Assembly (NCBI GenBank): GCA_013350335.1
Contig: CM023532.1
Span: 92,383,383-92,447,382 of the forward strand
DNA from: Chimonanthus salicifolius
Lineage: Eukaryota; Streptophyta; Magnoliopsida; Laurales; Calycanthaceae
Direction of reading: 5' to 3'
DNA length: 64,000 nucleotides
The notes beneath the pieces are model-generated. The model was not told the origin of the DNA, did no database searches, and was given only the letters and a program-made list of their open reading frames with translations. The stretch's first letter is position 1. Every line of letters starts with the position of its first letter. This document shows, in pieces, positions 48,522 to 59,822 of the stretch. Position numbers and translations under genes: made by a program.

Positions 48522-49197
48522 TAGTACATGATCATCAAAAACATATAAAACCATGCTATGTATGTATGCAAATGTAATGAGCCCCACCCCATCACACATA
48601 CATAGCCATCATTTGACGGGACTCTCATCGTCAAGGTAAATCACAGTACACTTTCATCTGAGTCTCACATGATAAGGTAATCCACTAGTAATCCTCGTTA
48701 CCTGTGGAAAGACACTTCATCATTGAGTTGTTTCATATCACTTATTAGTCCTCCTCGCGGGACTCTCATCACCTAAGGAGACCAATGTGACACTTATCTT
48801 CATGTTACTCCTCCTGACGGGACTCTCATAGCCTAAGGAGGACGAGGACGGTAACTCATTATTGCAACACAGCATATCCTCAATCATCATCCCATGTCTA
48901 TGCCATGAGGTGCCAATGCATTGTATGTCATTTGTAAGTACATAAACCATCATTCAAAATATGATAAATAATTGTAAGACAATATCTCATAAAAACCATC
49001 ATGAAAACAAGTGTAAATGTGGTTACAAGTAGGTAGGAAACCTACTGAAGATTCACTTCAGTATTTGATCTTTCTTTAGCGTCACCCGGTCACGACTCGC
49101 ACGTCGTTCAACTTCCGGTACCTTGTCCATATAACAATCAGTAAATCATACTATCACTTACTTATTCATTCATATCTAAGACCCAACCTCATCATGT

Positions 49198-50125
49198 GGG
49201 GTTCGGCCATGCCCATGGCCGAACATCACCAACTTAGGATTTAACCTTTTAAAACTACCGACCCATTCCATGTAATGGATCCACACCAAAACCTATTATC
49301 ATGATTCATGATCCTACACTTGAAACCTTTTAATTCAATACAAACCTTCCACACAAAATACTCCATATGAAGTGGTCCATTTAACCCATACCATGATCCA
49401 TTTATCCCAAAAGCAGCCCCATGTGGTTCGGCCATGCACATGGCCGAACCCAATGGTTCTCTTGTTTTAATTTAGTCCATCCTCTTCCCATGATTTGAAT
49501 CAATAACTTGACCTTAACATTGATATGGTTCAGCCCTATACCAGCCAGCCAAAAATAGTAAACATATCCTCATTTAACTCCCATAAAACATCATACTCTT
49601 ACATGGTTTTTATCACACAAAATCATCAAATATTTTCATGGGGTTCGGCCATCCAAAGTGGCCGAACCCTATGTCCATGTTTTGGTCCTCTTAAGCATGT
49701 TTTAAGTGTCACTTACACATATAAAAATCAGTACAATGTTACCATCTTTTTACCCTTCAAAACCATCCAAATAAGTCATCACTTTGTCCAAATGACCATA
49801 ACACTTCATGGGATTCGGCCATCCAAGATGGCCCATCCCCATGGTCCATTTCATCAGTTTTAATCCATGATTTAGACCCATGATACCTTCAGTCCTTATG
49901 TCATTCAGATCCATGTCTTTAACCCTCTTTAAAACTATGCATTTGAATCTAAAGAAACCTCAAAAACAGTCCACAAAAACTCCATGGTTTCTATATTTCA
50001 AAACATCAAAATCAACCTATCGTTTACATGGAGTTCTGCCCTCCATGGTGACCGAACCCAATGGTTATTTTTACCATTTTAAAAACCTCTATTACTCAAG
50101 GTTAAAACCTTGATGCATTCGGCCA
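49198..50125. repeat. Worn palindrome array in the element C LTR
   Basis: Good copies at 49198-49225, 49425-49451 and 49640-49669. Degenerate ones at about 49524-49552, 49811-49841, 50030-50059 and 50114-50138. Arms in the degenerate copies have changed independently, so here the palindrome has not been conserved. Confidence 0.8.
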
Positions 50126-51234
50126 TAACCATGGCCCAATACACACCCTTTTCTAACAACTTATTTGGCTGAACACTTAAGAAATCTTACCAAATTTCCT
50201 TAGCCTATGATCCTTACTTCGAATCCTTTTTGCCTTCTTTCCTTTGCTGTTTTATGCTTGATCCACTGGTGCAAATACAGCAACTGGTTCGGCCAAGAGA
50301 AGAGTTTGGAGAGAGGGAGAGAGAGATGGAAAAACTTAGATTTTCTTGTGTGAAAAACGGCCAACAATGGTGGTCTTTCCCTTTTGTAGTTTCAGCCCCC
50401 ACTTCCATTCATTTCCCTCTTTACTCTTGGCAAAATCGATGGGATGTTGGGTGTCAACCAAGACACCCCTTGGTGCCAAACGTTGCACCCTTTGGAAATG
50501 AACCAATGTATCCATTAAATGAATTGGCGCCGCCCAACCTTGGTGTCCCTTGGCTTTGCCAAGGCACCTCTTCACTCTCAACAGCTGGGATTGATTCTCC
50601 AAGAGTTATGTGTGATTAACAATACCTTTCCACTTCCTCTTGACTCACTTAACTCATCATATTTTTATTCTAACCCAACTCATCCAACTCATCACATTTA
50701 ATGCACCAAGTTTGAGTCAGCTCTTTTCTTAAATCAAACTCTCTCCAAATCAGTCCAAGTCAAGCTGAACTAACTCACACTTGACTTCAATTGAGGGCCC
50801 ACACGGTCATCCGTGCTCAACTTGGTCAAACCCGACCCATTGGATCCCCAATCAGCCCCTTGACCCGTTTTGACAACTTGACCCATTAATGGGCTGATTT
50901 TGCCACTTTTTAAATGGTTTTCACTTGTGCGTCAAGCCTACCCATTTTTGCTATATCTGATTTCCAATCATTTCAGCGTGACCCCATTTAATTTGAGCTT
51001 ACACAATGGTCAAATCATCCATTTGGACCCATTGGGTCCAATTTGGCCCTTTGACCCATTTAGCCATTTTCGACCCAATTGATGTTCATTACCCATCCAA
51101 TCAAACTTGACATTTATAATGTGCTCATATGATCTTAATTTGAGCAATGGGTCCCACTATTTCCTTATTTGACATCACAAAATAATTAATTTAACACATC
51201 AGGGGCATTTTCGTAATTATCCACTTCATTGAGA

Positions 51235-52071
51235 CCTGTTGAGTTTTGGGCAGTCCTTTTTGTAGTGACCTGGTTGATCACAGTGAAAGCAGGTGTTCAC
51301 TCCTCGAGAAGCTTGAGTGACTGCTACAGATTGAGTGGGCTGGTTGGGGCGAAAACCCCCACTAGATCCAACAGACGGCGAGGGTCTGCTGAAGTTCGAT
51401 CTGAACCTCTTGCTGGGTTGATATGCACCCGTCCCACTCGGCGCTCGGCGGTTGTCCACTCTTGCAAATTCCGCCAATTCTTGTTTCACAATGGTAGCCC
51501 TGCTGACCACTTCCGCTAGCGTGGCTGTTTTGAATACGGTTACCCTGGCCCTAATGTTTGGCCGTAACCCACGCTCGAACTTGCGAGCCCTCCGATATTC
51601 TGTGTCCACAACATAAAATGCATAAATTGACAGGCTGAGAAATTCTTAGTGATACTCAACCACTGTCATCGAGCCTTGTACTAACGTCATAAAGGCCTGA
51701 ATCTGACGTTCCCTCTCTTCCTACGGAAAATAGCTCTCTAAGAATGTCGCTGAGAATTGCTCCCAGGTCATAGCAATTCTTTCTCCTTCTGGCACAAGTG
51801 CCTGCTGTTTCTCCACTACTTTCCATCATTTAGCAGTGTCATCAATCAGCTGTGATGTGGCCAATAGGATTTTGTGAGCATGACTCTTGATATTCAAAAG
51901 AGTCAGTATGTGGGAGATCTTTTCCAACCAGTTCTCAGCTTCGACAGGCCCTTCTCTGCCCTTGAAGTAAGGTGGGCGCTGTTGTTGAAAATCTCTGACC
52001 ATGTTACAGTCATTAGTTTCACTCATGCTTCCACCTCCATTCATATGTTGTTCGAGGACAGAAGTGACTAC
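51235..52071 (-). pseudogene. gag: Element C gag, C-terminal part
   Basis: The minus-strand continuation of the gag that begins at 63738; element B separates the two parts. Motifs: NMVRDFQQQRPPYFKGREGP, NWLEKISHILTLLNI, TWEQFSATFLESYFP with a stop just after, VDTEYRRARKFERGLRP, and the CCHC knuckle CFHCDQPGHYKKDC (51250-51291). It ends abruptly after CPKLNRS where the LTR begins at 51234, so the protease, RT, RNase H and integrase of C are gone. Very close in sequence to element A gag. Confidence 0.92.
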
Positions 52072-55000
52072 TGTAATGGCCCGAAATTTTTAAATTAATA
52101 TAAATGTGAATATTATTTATTTTAATGATGAAAATTGGAAAATTGGTGGAATAAATGGTAAATGGGCCAAAATTTGGACAAAGGCCCAAGTATGGCCCAA
52201 TAGACTAATGTGTGGATTTAAAGTTATTTAAATGGGTCAAGAATGGTCAAATTGGGTCACATACCCATTTGGGACCTGATGGGTCAAAGTAGTTAAGCTC
52301 TAAGGTAAATGGGCTAGATGGAAGTGTAATTGGGCCATGGGCCCAATGGTGATCCATTTAGAGTGAATTCAATGAAATTAAATCACCTAAGTTAAGTTAA
52401 AAAATTAAACCAAGGTGATGTGGCCAAGTGGGACCCACCTCCACCTCATCAAGTGAGGTGGCGTGTGGGCCAATAATTGGTGGGGCCGGACACCATGGTT
52501 GATTTGGTCAACCATGGGTGGATTTATAAAGATGATGGCTTAAGTAAATGGGAATTAAAGTAACTAAAATATCTAAATATAAAATGATTAAAAATTATAC
52601 AAATGAGGTGGTCAAAGTGGGGTCAAAGGGTGAAAACCAAATCACCCCATCCCAAACCCAAAATAAAATACGTTGGGGCTTGGTGGTGGTTTAGATAACC
52701 ACCACCATAAAGCAAATTAAATATCTAAAAAATATCTTAGGGTGGGTGAGATCATTAATGTAAAGAAAAATGGGGATAAGTCTTGATTCTTTTCTCATTT
52801 CTTATCCTCTCTTCATTTGTGCACTCTCCATTTTTCATTCTCCATGGTCGTCCCCTACATCCAAGTGAAGGAGAGAAAGAGAGCTAAGGAAAAGAGAAGA
52901 GAAGGAGAGAAGAAAGAAGTAGAAATTGGAGGGAAATCACTCTAAGGTGAGGGTTAACATCTTCCCTCTCATGGTTTTTTCTCTCTCCCTCTCTCACACA
53001 AACCCTAACATGGTTGATCCTAGGGTTGGGGATTTGCACCATTGATAAAGAATCTTGACCTATCAAAGATCAAGAGGAAGGAGAGAAGAGGCTACGGAGA
53101 CCGACGGGAGCGACGGAGATCGGAGGAGACGACGGATTGTAAGTATTTCTTAAATAAGGAAATTTTGAATTTTTAGGGTTTAAGAATTGGAATTTATTTT
53201 TGTGAATTTAATGGTGGTTAGATAATTTTATGCTATGGATTTTAAAGCTATCAAATGGAAGGAATGGAAGGTGGAGGAAACCCTAAATGGATGAATTAGG
53301 GTTAGGGAAAAGAAATAAGTAAAAGTATTAAATGTATGGTGTAATTTATTAAATTGAGCATGGTAAGTAATGTATGATTTATTAGGGTTTGAAAAATGGA
53401 AGGCAATGAGGATTTCTAACTAATGAATTTTAGTAAATGAATGAATGTGGGAAAGTTTTAAAATGGTGTTATGATGAAAATGCAAAGAGGTGTATGGCCT
53501 TGAAAGGCATGGATGAAGTGAACCTTGAACCCTATATGGATGTAATGGTGATTAAATGATGGGTTTAAAGGATTTATGTTGGATCTAAATGAAGTAAATG
53601 GACCCAAGAAAAATGGGAAATAGGCATCATGGATTCGGCCATGGTATATGGCCGAACCCATGACCCAATGTTAGGTCATGTTATAGGCCAAATTTGGAAT
53701 TATGCATGTGTTAAATCAATGGAAATGAGGCTAAGTTGAGGTTGATTTTTAATGATCTTGTAACATGGTTAGGGATCATTAATGGACCTAAGTTGTGGAT
53801 CAATTTTGGGCTTAGGTAGGCATGAATGAATGAGTAATTGTTTATGTAAAAGGGGTAGTGGCAAAACCGTAATTAGTGGCCAAATTCAAGAATTCCATGG
53901 AAATTGATCATGGACTTAGGGGATCTAATGTAATAACCTTATAAGTGATTGATAAAGCCTAGGGTGGCCGAATTTTAAGACTTATGGGATTAAAAGGTTT
54001 AATAGATGATATGGGACCCACAAAACAGAAATAGTGACCGGTTTTTCATATGGGCTTAGAAATGGTTAAAACATGGACTAATGATGAATGTGTAATAAGG
54101 TACTGGACATCGCAGGCGGTACGCGATCGGCGACCGGGTTTATAGAACGGAAAACGTAAAAGGACGCGGGTCGGTATTCGGTAGGATTCCTACCTTTTTG
54201 TAAGCCATGGATTTGGGTGATGTTTTCTTTAATCTATTTTGGAAATCACGTGGTTGTCTTTAAGATAAGTTTTGGATTATGTATCATGTGATGTTTTACT
54301 CTAAATTATTTTGGAAATTATGTGAATGCTTATGATGGGTTTTGGATTAAATATTGTTGGATGGTTTCCCTTTGATTTAGTTGGTAATCTTGTAATTGTT
54401 TTACGATGGGTTTTATTACTATTGAATTTCATATATTACATGGCATATGACATCTACATCTCATGCCTGTCATGGGAGGCATATGACAGGGGAAGGATGA
54501 AATGAAACCGGAGTCCATGCTCCGTCGGAGCGACCGATAAACATCATGGGGACATTTCACATATGTATTATTATACCTTGATGAGGCTTTGCCATCAAGG
54601 GGGGACTCTTGTAATTATGATACCTTGATGATGGTTTTCCATCAAGGGGGATGTTGTATGTATTGGTATACCTTGATGATGGTTTTTGCCATCAAGGGGG
54701 GACTCTTGTAATTATGATACCTTGATGATGGTTTTCCATCAAGGGGGAGGTTGTATGTATTGGTATACCTTGATGATGGTTTTTCCATCAAGGGGGGATG
54801 CCTAGTGTGGACCGCATCTTGATGAGGCTTTTCCATCAAGAGGGTCATAGCACGATGATGGTATGGATTTTATTTGGACACTATGGATGGTTGAAAAAGG
54901 GACATTGTAGAATGAGGATGAGATTGATGGGTGGGATTCATGACATAGAACACCCATTGCATGACATTGCCCCAAGTGCATGGTTTTTCTATAATATTAT

Positions 55001-55563
55001 CTGCATGCTGTTATTACTAATCCATGTGCTAGCCCTACTCGGAGTCCTACTGGGCGCGTGTTCTAATGCCCTACTTCTACCCTAGCTGACGATGCAGGAG
55101 ATGGCGGAACGGAAAGACAGGACGGGAGTCAAGCTTAGGAGCTTGGGAAGGCGGACTAATTATTTTGTTTAAGTTTATTTTGCGAAAATGTGTATTTGCA
55201 TAATTTAGCTTGTTGGAAATGTAATAACTTAGATGTCTTGCTATGTTTTATAAATTATTTTGGACAGTACAGTATGAGGGCATTTTAGTAATTTAATGGA
55301 TATCTCTTCCCTGCTATCTGAAGATTGGTAGGATAGTGTCTATTATCATCCGCATTGATTTTTATGTGTTGCGAACTTACTTTCTACGCGTGAACCGTAC
55401 TTGTGGATTTATGTTCCACGCACGCGTAGGGTTGGCCAGTTAAGGGCCGGGCTTTAGAAGCTCGGAACTTAACTCGCGTCGTGACGTCCGTGCCCTTTGT
55501 CACTTTTGAAAAAAAAAAAAAAAAAGTAGACTCTGATTGTGGTGAAAAGGGGCGGGCGTTACA
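52072..55563 (+). mobile_element. Element B 5' LTR
   Basis: TGTAATGGCCCGAAA to GGGCGGGCGTTACA. Contents: an inverted repeat TGGTGGTTTAGATAACCACCA (about 52689-52712); a GA-rich leader (52865-52920 and 53080-53130); GTAAGTAT donor-like site (53139-53146); one TTCGGCC palindrome (53631-53659); GTGGCAAAACCGTAATT (about 53868); a GC-rich block (54098-54142); CGGAGTCCATGCTCCG; a 48-bp hairpin minisatellite (54573-54850); a GGCGCGTG stem (about 55052); terminal inverted repeats; an A17-like tract (about 55509). Same family as the solo LTR at 10814. Confidence 0.95.
54573..54850. repeat. 48-bp hairpin minisatellite, 6 units (5' LTR of B)
   Basis: Each unit contains CCTTGATGATGG, a short T-rich loop and CCATCAAGG, an inverted repeat. 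Linkers alternate between GGGACTCTTGTAATTATG and ATGTTGTATGTATTGGT types, so the higher-order period is about 95 bp. The 3' LTR has an apparently identical array at 62324-62601. The related LTR at 10814 has only about two such units (13698-13770). Confidence 0.93.
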
Positions 55564-55565
55564 TT

Positions 55566-55577
55566 TGGTATCAGAGC
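55566..55577 (+). other. Primer binding site of element B (initiator tRNA-Met)
   Basis: TGGTATCAGAGC two bases after the LTR end, a perfect match to the canonical site. It is intact, consistent with recent replication. Confidence 0.95.
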
Positions 55578-58427
55578 GAATTCGGAAGAATGAATTTTTA
55601 GAAGTAAGATTAAGACGGTTGTACGTCTCACTGACGGCTAAGAATCCCAACCGACCGACTCTTCGGAGTCCGCTGCACGGGGGTCGGGTTAATTTACTTT
55701 GATTGACTCAAACTGAAGTGTTTAGTCTGAGAACAACAATTGACGGAAAGGAATGATAGCAAGGGAAGAAAGATTCATTCTAGGAGAGATTTATTGAAAC
55801 ATAGCAAGATAGGATTTACTTCCCCAGAAATGAGAAAACATCTAGTTTTTTCCCCCAAATTGATGAGACAGTGTTAAATTTATCAAACATAGCAAAATAG
55901 GATGTACTTTCCCCGGTATTCTCAAATTGAACAACAAACAGTAGGAGTTTAGAGATTCTCCCCCAGAAACAAAGGAAAAAACAAGTGTGCTTATTTGGCA
56001 ACTTCCCCCAAACAAAATACATTGTAGTATACATAAGAAATTCCCCAAAACCGAGATTGGTTTTATTGGAAATTGCAGTTGATGATTTTTGGGTTCTAAT
56101 TGTATTCTATGAATACAGGTATGTCAAATGAAGGGGAGTGTACGGAATTATGGGATAAGGGAACCCCTAACTGTTTCATAGATTTGGTGTCTGCTTCTAG
56201 CATAGCAGTTAGCCTGGACTTTTAGGAGGGACCTCCCGAGGAAGATGAAGAGGATTTAGCATCTCTTTCTGAAGAGAAGGTGGAAGACTTTCTGATGATA
56301 AAGAGTCGTAGGGGAAATGGAACCTGATTATATGCGCGAGTTGTGCAACAAGGTTGGGCACAACTGCACATACTACCCCTACCCTCTTGAAGTGGTATGC
56401 CCGGTTTGTTGACTACATGGACACGGGAAAGAAAGGACTAACGGTCCTTATATTGGAAGATAATTAATGATTTTGGGGTTTTAAATGAAGGAAATAAGTG
56501 TGATATTAAATTGCACAAGCATACTTGTATTGGGAGTGCATGTGAATATACGTGTGTTGAATTCTTATTGTTGAGTGTATGAGGTGATGAAATGAGGATA
56601 CGAGGCAGGAACTTTTGATGTAGGATATATGTTGCACATGCTTATGAGTGAGATAAATGTGAAAAAAAAAAAAAAGGGTGGGGAGTATTTTGATAATGTG
56701 ATATATGGGTATACTTGGGGGATGGTACAATGGTTTTTAGAAATGGTTTTATTATATTGGTGATGACCCATGGTTTGATGATTTGTCATGACCCAAGTGA
56801 AGAGATTTATGTTATGACATATAATGGGTGATGATGTAAACACTTTGTGAGGGGGTATAAGAGGTTCTCATATGAACAAAGTGCCATTTGAGAGATGTTG
56901 GATAAACAATGTACTTGAAAGAGACCGGAATGCATGGGTTAACTTGCCACATGAAACTCGTGAGAGGATGGTATTATGAGGAGAATGTGAAGGGTCTAGC
57001 TTGCAAAGACTAATATGTTGTATGAAAAAAAAAAAAATCTTGTATGTATAATGCAATTGCATTCTCCCAATGTATAGTATAGATTATGAATGAGTGATGA
57101 TAGACCTTGAAATGGGTTTATGTCCTTAAAAGGCATGAATGAATGATGGACCAAGAATTTATGAAAGCATTTTATTTAGTGATTGCATGAGGATTCCCTA
57201 TGATGTTACTAAATGGTGAATTATCAATCGTTGCAATGAGTTTATATGATGTTACTTTGGTAATTGGTGGTATGCAATGAATAGTCATTGAGGAACAAGG
57301 ATGTGTTATAGACTATGTGTATGATGATGAGTTAATAAAGTACCGGGAGTTGTGAATGTGTAGTATGCATGAAGAGGCCGTGATATGCCAATGCGTTTGG
57401 TTGGAAACCTAGGTGGGGCTGATGAAAAATTCCAAAGTTTAGGAATTCATGGATGGTCTTCGAATGTATTGGGATGACTTGCTTTGGATGAGTAAGATTG
57501 TTATTTCAAAGTCTCTAGGTGTATGTTGTAAATGGGGTAGGATAACCTAATCATAATTAGGTTGAATCACTAGATCATATTAATGCGTTATTTCTTATGT
57601 TACCTCAAGTTATTGTTTGATGAGAATGGAGATGAAAGATCTTGTTACACATGAATTATGTTATTCGATGATTGTGTGTAATTTCAATTCTACATGGCTT
57701 GCTAGTGAAGGCATATGAACCGTATGATGTGGTAACCATTGATAACGTAGGTGTGTAGGGTGGAATTTGGTGGATGGTGAAATTTGTAATACTTGTGAAT
57801 GTTTTAGTGGTGAATGAGCACTATTTGACATAACCTAAGTAAGCTTAGATATATCACTATTTTTAGGAATCTATGAATATATGTGGAATAATCCAGAAGG
57901 GTAGGAAATTGGTATCTATATGATTTGGATTGATGTCGGGTATAGGTGTTGTAGGAGTTATGAACAAAAAGGGTTAGTCACATAGTGACTTATATGCAAA
58001 TAAAAGGTATGATTGCTTTTGAGAGATGGACCTAACGGAAAGGTTAAGAGTCTAGTGAAACTTGAATGGGAAGCTATGGGCGACTACTAGTAAGACTGAT
58101 CACCTGACTCTGTAGTTGGCCGATGGAGTTCCATGAGGGTGAAGCTAGAAACCTAGTTAGAATGGAATCAACAATGGACTTGAGCATAGGCTCGTATTGG
58201 CAGACTAACTCACACGGAGAGTAGATAAAAGAACGTATTGAAGGAGTACGTATGGGAAATGTTTTGGCAACAGATAAAGTGAAATAGAATACGTTAATCT
58301 ACATAAAATCGCATATGGATTCATGAGGAAAAGAGATAATACGAGGCAAAGTAAATTCTGAAAGAATGAAACTCATAGGTTGATATGAGTGGTGTTGATG
58401 TGAGTAAGAGGTACTTGACACAATTAA
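55578..58427 (+). other. Element B internal non-coding region
   Basis: 2.85 kb without a credible coding region. The first part (to about 56050) is a leader related to element A 8632-8760 (TGATAGCAA; CATAGCAAAATAGGATG; TTCCCC), with some blocks repeated. A splice-acceptor-like TTCTATGAATACAG at about 56105-56118 precedes an ATG reading MSNEGECTELWDKGTPNC, which stops after 35 codons. From there to 58427 I recognise nothing. The segment has A-runs at about 56662 and 57027 and many ATG/GATG phrases, and it replaces gag, protease, RT and RNase H. Confidence 0.8.
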
Positions 58428-59760
58428 ACGGGAACAACGAATAGACCCAGAAATGGAGGTGACTTGGACCAAGATATCTACATGTGAGGTAGTATCGGAA
58501 TTTGAGTTACGACGGGATAGGGTCTTGTGTTCCGAGGTAGGACGGAGGTACCTAAGAGCTGCGGAAGGGAGTTGTTGGTTGAGGCACACCAAACCAAGCT
58601 CTCTACCCATCCGGGCAGCGCTAAGATGTGCAAGGATCTTAAGAGGCACTAATGGTGGCATGGACTCAAGAGAGATATGGCAGAGTTTATGCTCGCTACC
58701 TAACTTGTCAGCAGGTCAAGGTGGGGGCATCAGGAGCCACCGGGGTTACTCAAACCCTTACCAGTGCCGGAGTGGAGATGGGAACATGTAGCCATGGACT
58801 TTGTAACAGGGCTGCTAAGGTCATCAAGGGGCAACGATGCAATATGGGTCGACGGTACATCCGAAATATTATCAGACTACATGGTGTACCCCGGACTATT
58901 GTGTCCGACAGAGATGGCCGATTCACTAACAGAGTATGGTAGAGCGTGTAACCGGCTATGGGGACCGACGTGTTGACCAGCACAACATTCCACCCATAGA
59001 CTGATGGACAGTCGGAAAGGACAATACAGATATTGGAGGATATGCTGAGAGCATATATGCTGGATTTTAAGGGTGGATGGGAGGATCACTTGCCATTGGT
59101 GGAGTTCTCCTACAATAATAGTTACCAGGCAAGCCTCCAGATGGCTCCATTTGAGGCCTTATATGGTGGGCCGTGTAGATCTCCAGTGTGTTGGACAAAG
59201 GTCGGTGAGCCTGCGCTGATTGGACCGAAGTGGGTTGCGGAGACTACGGCGCAGATTAAATTTACGTGGCAACAGTTACTTACTGCGCAGAGCCGTTATA
59301 AGAATTACGCCGATAAGAGGAGAAGTTTCCCCGAGTTTGAGGTGGAAGACTTGGTGCATTTGAAAGTTTTACCACGGAAGGGACACATGAGATTCGGAAA
59401 GAAGGGGAAACTGTCACCTAGATTGTGGGGCCGTTTCCAATCCTAAAGAGGGTGGGGGAAGTAACTTATCAGTTGGTGCTTCCTCCACAGTGATCCTCTT
59501 TACATGATGTGTTTCACGTGTCCATGTTGAGGAAGTACAACCCTGATCCTTCACATGTCCTGAGGGTACAAGACGACGATGTACAAAGCGACGTGATGTA
59601 TGTGGAGATGCCGATCAGAGTGATCGGGAGCGAACAAAGGGTACTGCAGAACCACGCTATTCAGTTCGTCAAGGTGGTATGGGAACGACATGGAAGTAAA
59701 GAAACCACCTGGGAACTAGAGCCAGAGATAAGTGCCACTCATCCGAAACTCTTTGTATAA
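58428..59760 (+). pseudogene. Element B integrase and chromodomain-like tail, defective
   Basis: Order: EQRIDPEMEVTWTKIST (as at 15591 in element A), a frameshift near 58530, fragments of the zinc-binding region, [29 protein letters not shown], stops near 58940-58950 and 59000, SERTIQILEDML with Glu at 59015-59017, then a long open stretch PLVEFSYNNSYQ to GKKGKLSPR (to about 59430). A frame change and stop near 59443-59492 precede the tail MLRKYNPDPSHVL to ATHPKLFV (stop 59758-59760). Compared with element A, about 73 bp are deleted at 58845-58855 between GGGTCG repeats, removing the block after the first catalytic Asp. Confidence 0.92.
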
Positions 59761-59802
59761 GATGATTTGAACCCCTACTTCGCTCGAATTTTCGGGACGA
59801 AA

Positions 59803-59822
59803 ATTTTAAAAGAGGATTGTAT
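59803..59822 (+). other. Polypurine tract of element B
   Basis: TTTTAAAAGAGGATTGTAT before the 3' LTR, preceded by TTTTCGGGACGAAAA as in elements A and E. Confidence 0.88.

Larger units (their letters stand above)
47924..51234 (-). mobile_element. Element C 3' LTR, missing its U3 start
   Basis: On the plus strand it starts TGTAACGCCCCGTCC next to gagct (47919-47923, probable TSD). It matches solo LTR 1 block for block: GGGCGTTAGATCAACG stem (48395), GC-rich block (49084-49126), leader with GTAAG on the minus strand (50186-50190), and GGGGCATTTTCGTAATT near 51204. Solo LTR 1 continues about 15 bp to its terminus, but here the match stops at TTGAGA (51234) and gag begins. It includes a (TA)n run (48466-48520) and several worn palindromes (49198-50125). 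Confidence 0.88.

Noticed and set aside
54798..55085. A 95-codon open frame in each element B LTR (also 62549-62836)
   Set aside because: It is built from the hairpin minisatellite and the conserved stem block. The identical copies in both LTRs reflect LTR duplication, not selection on a protein.
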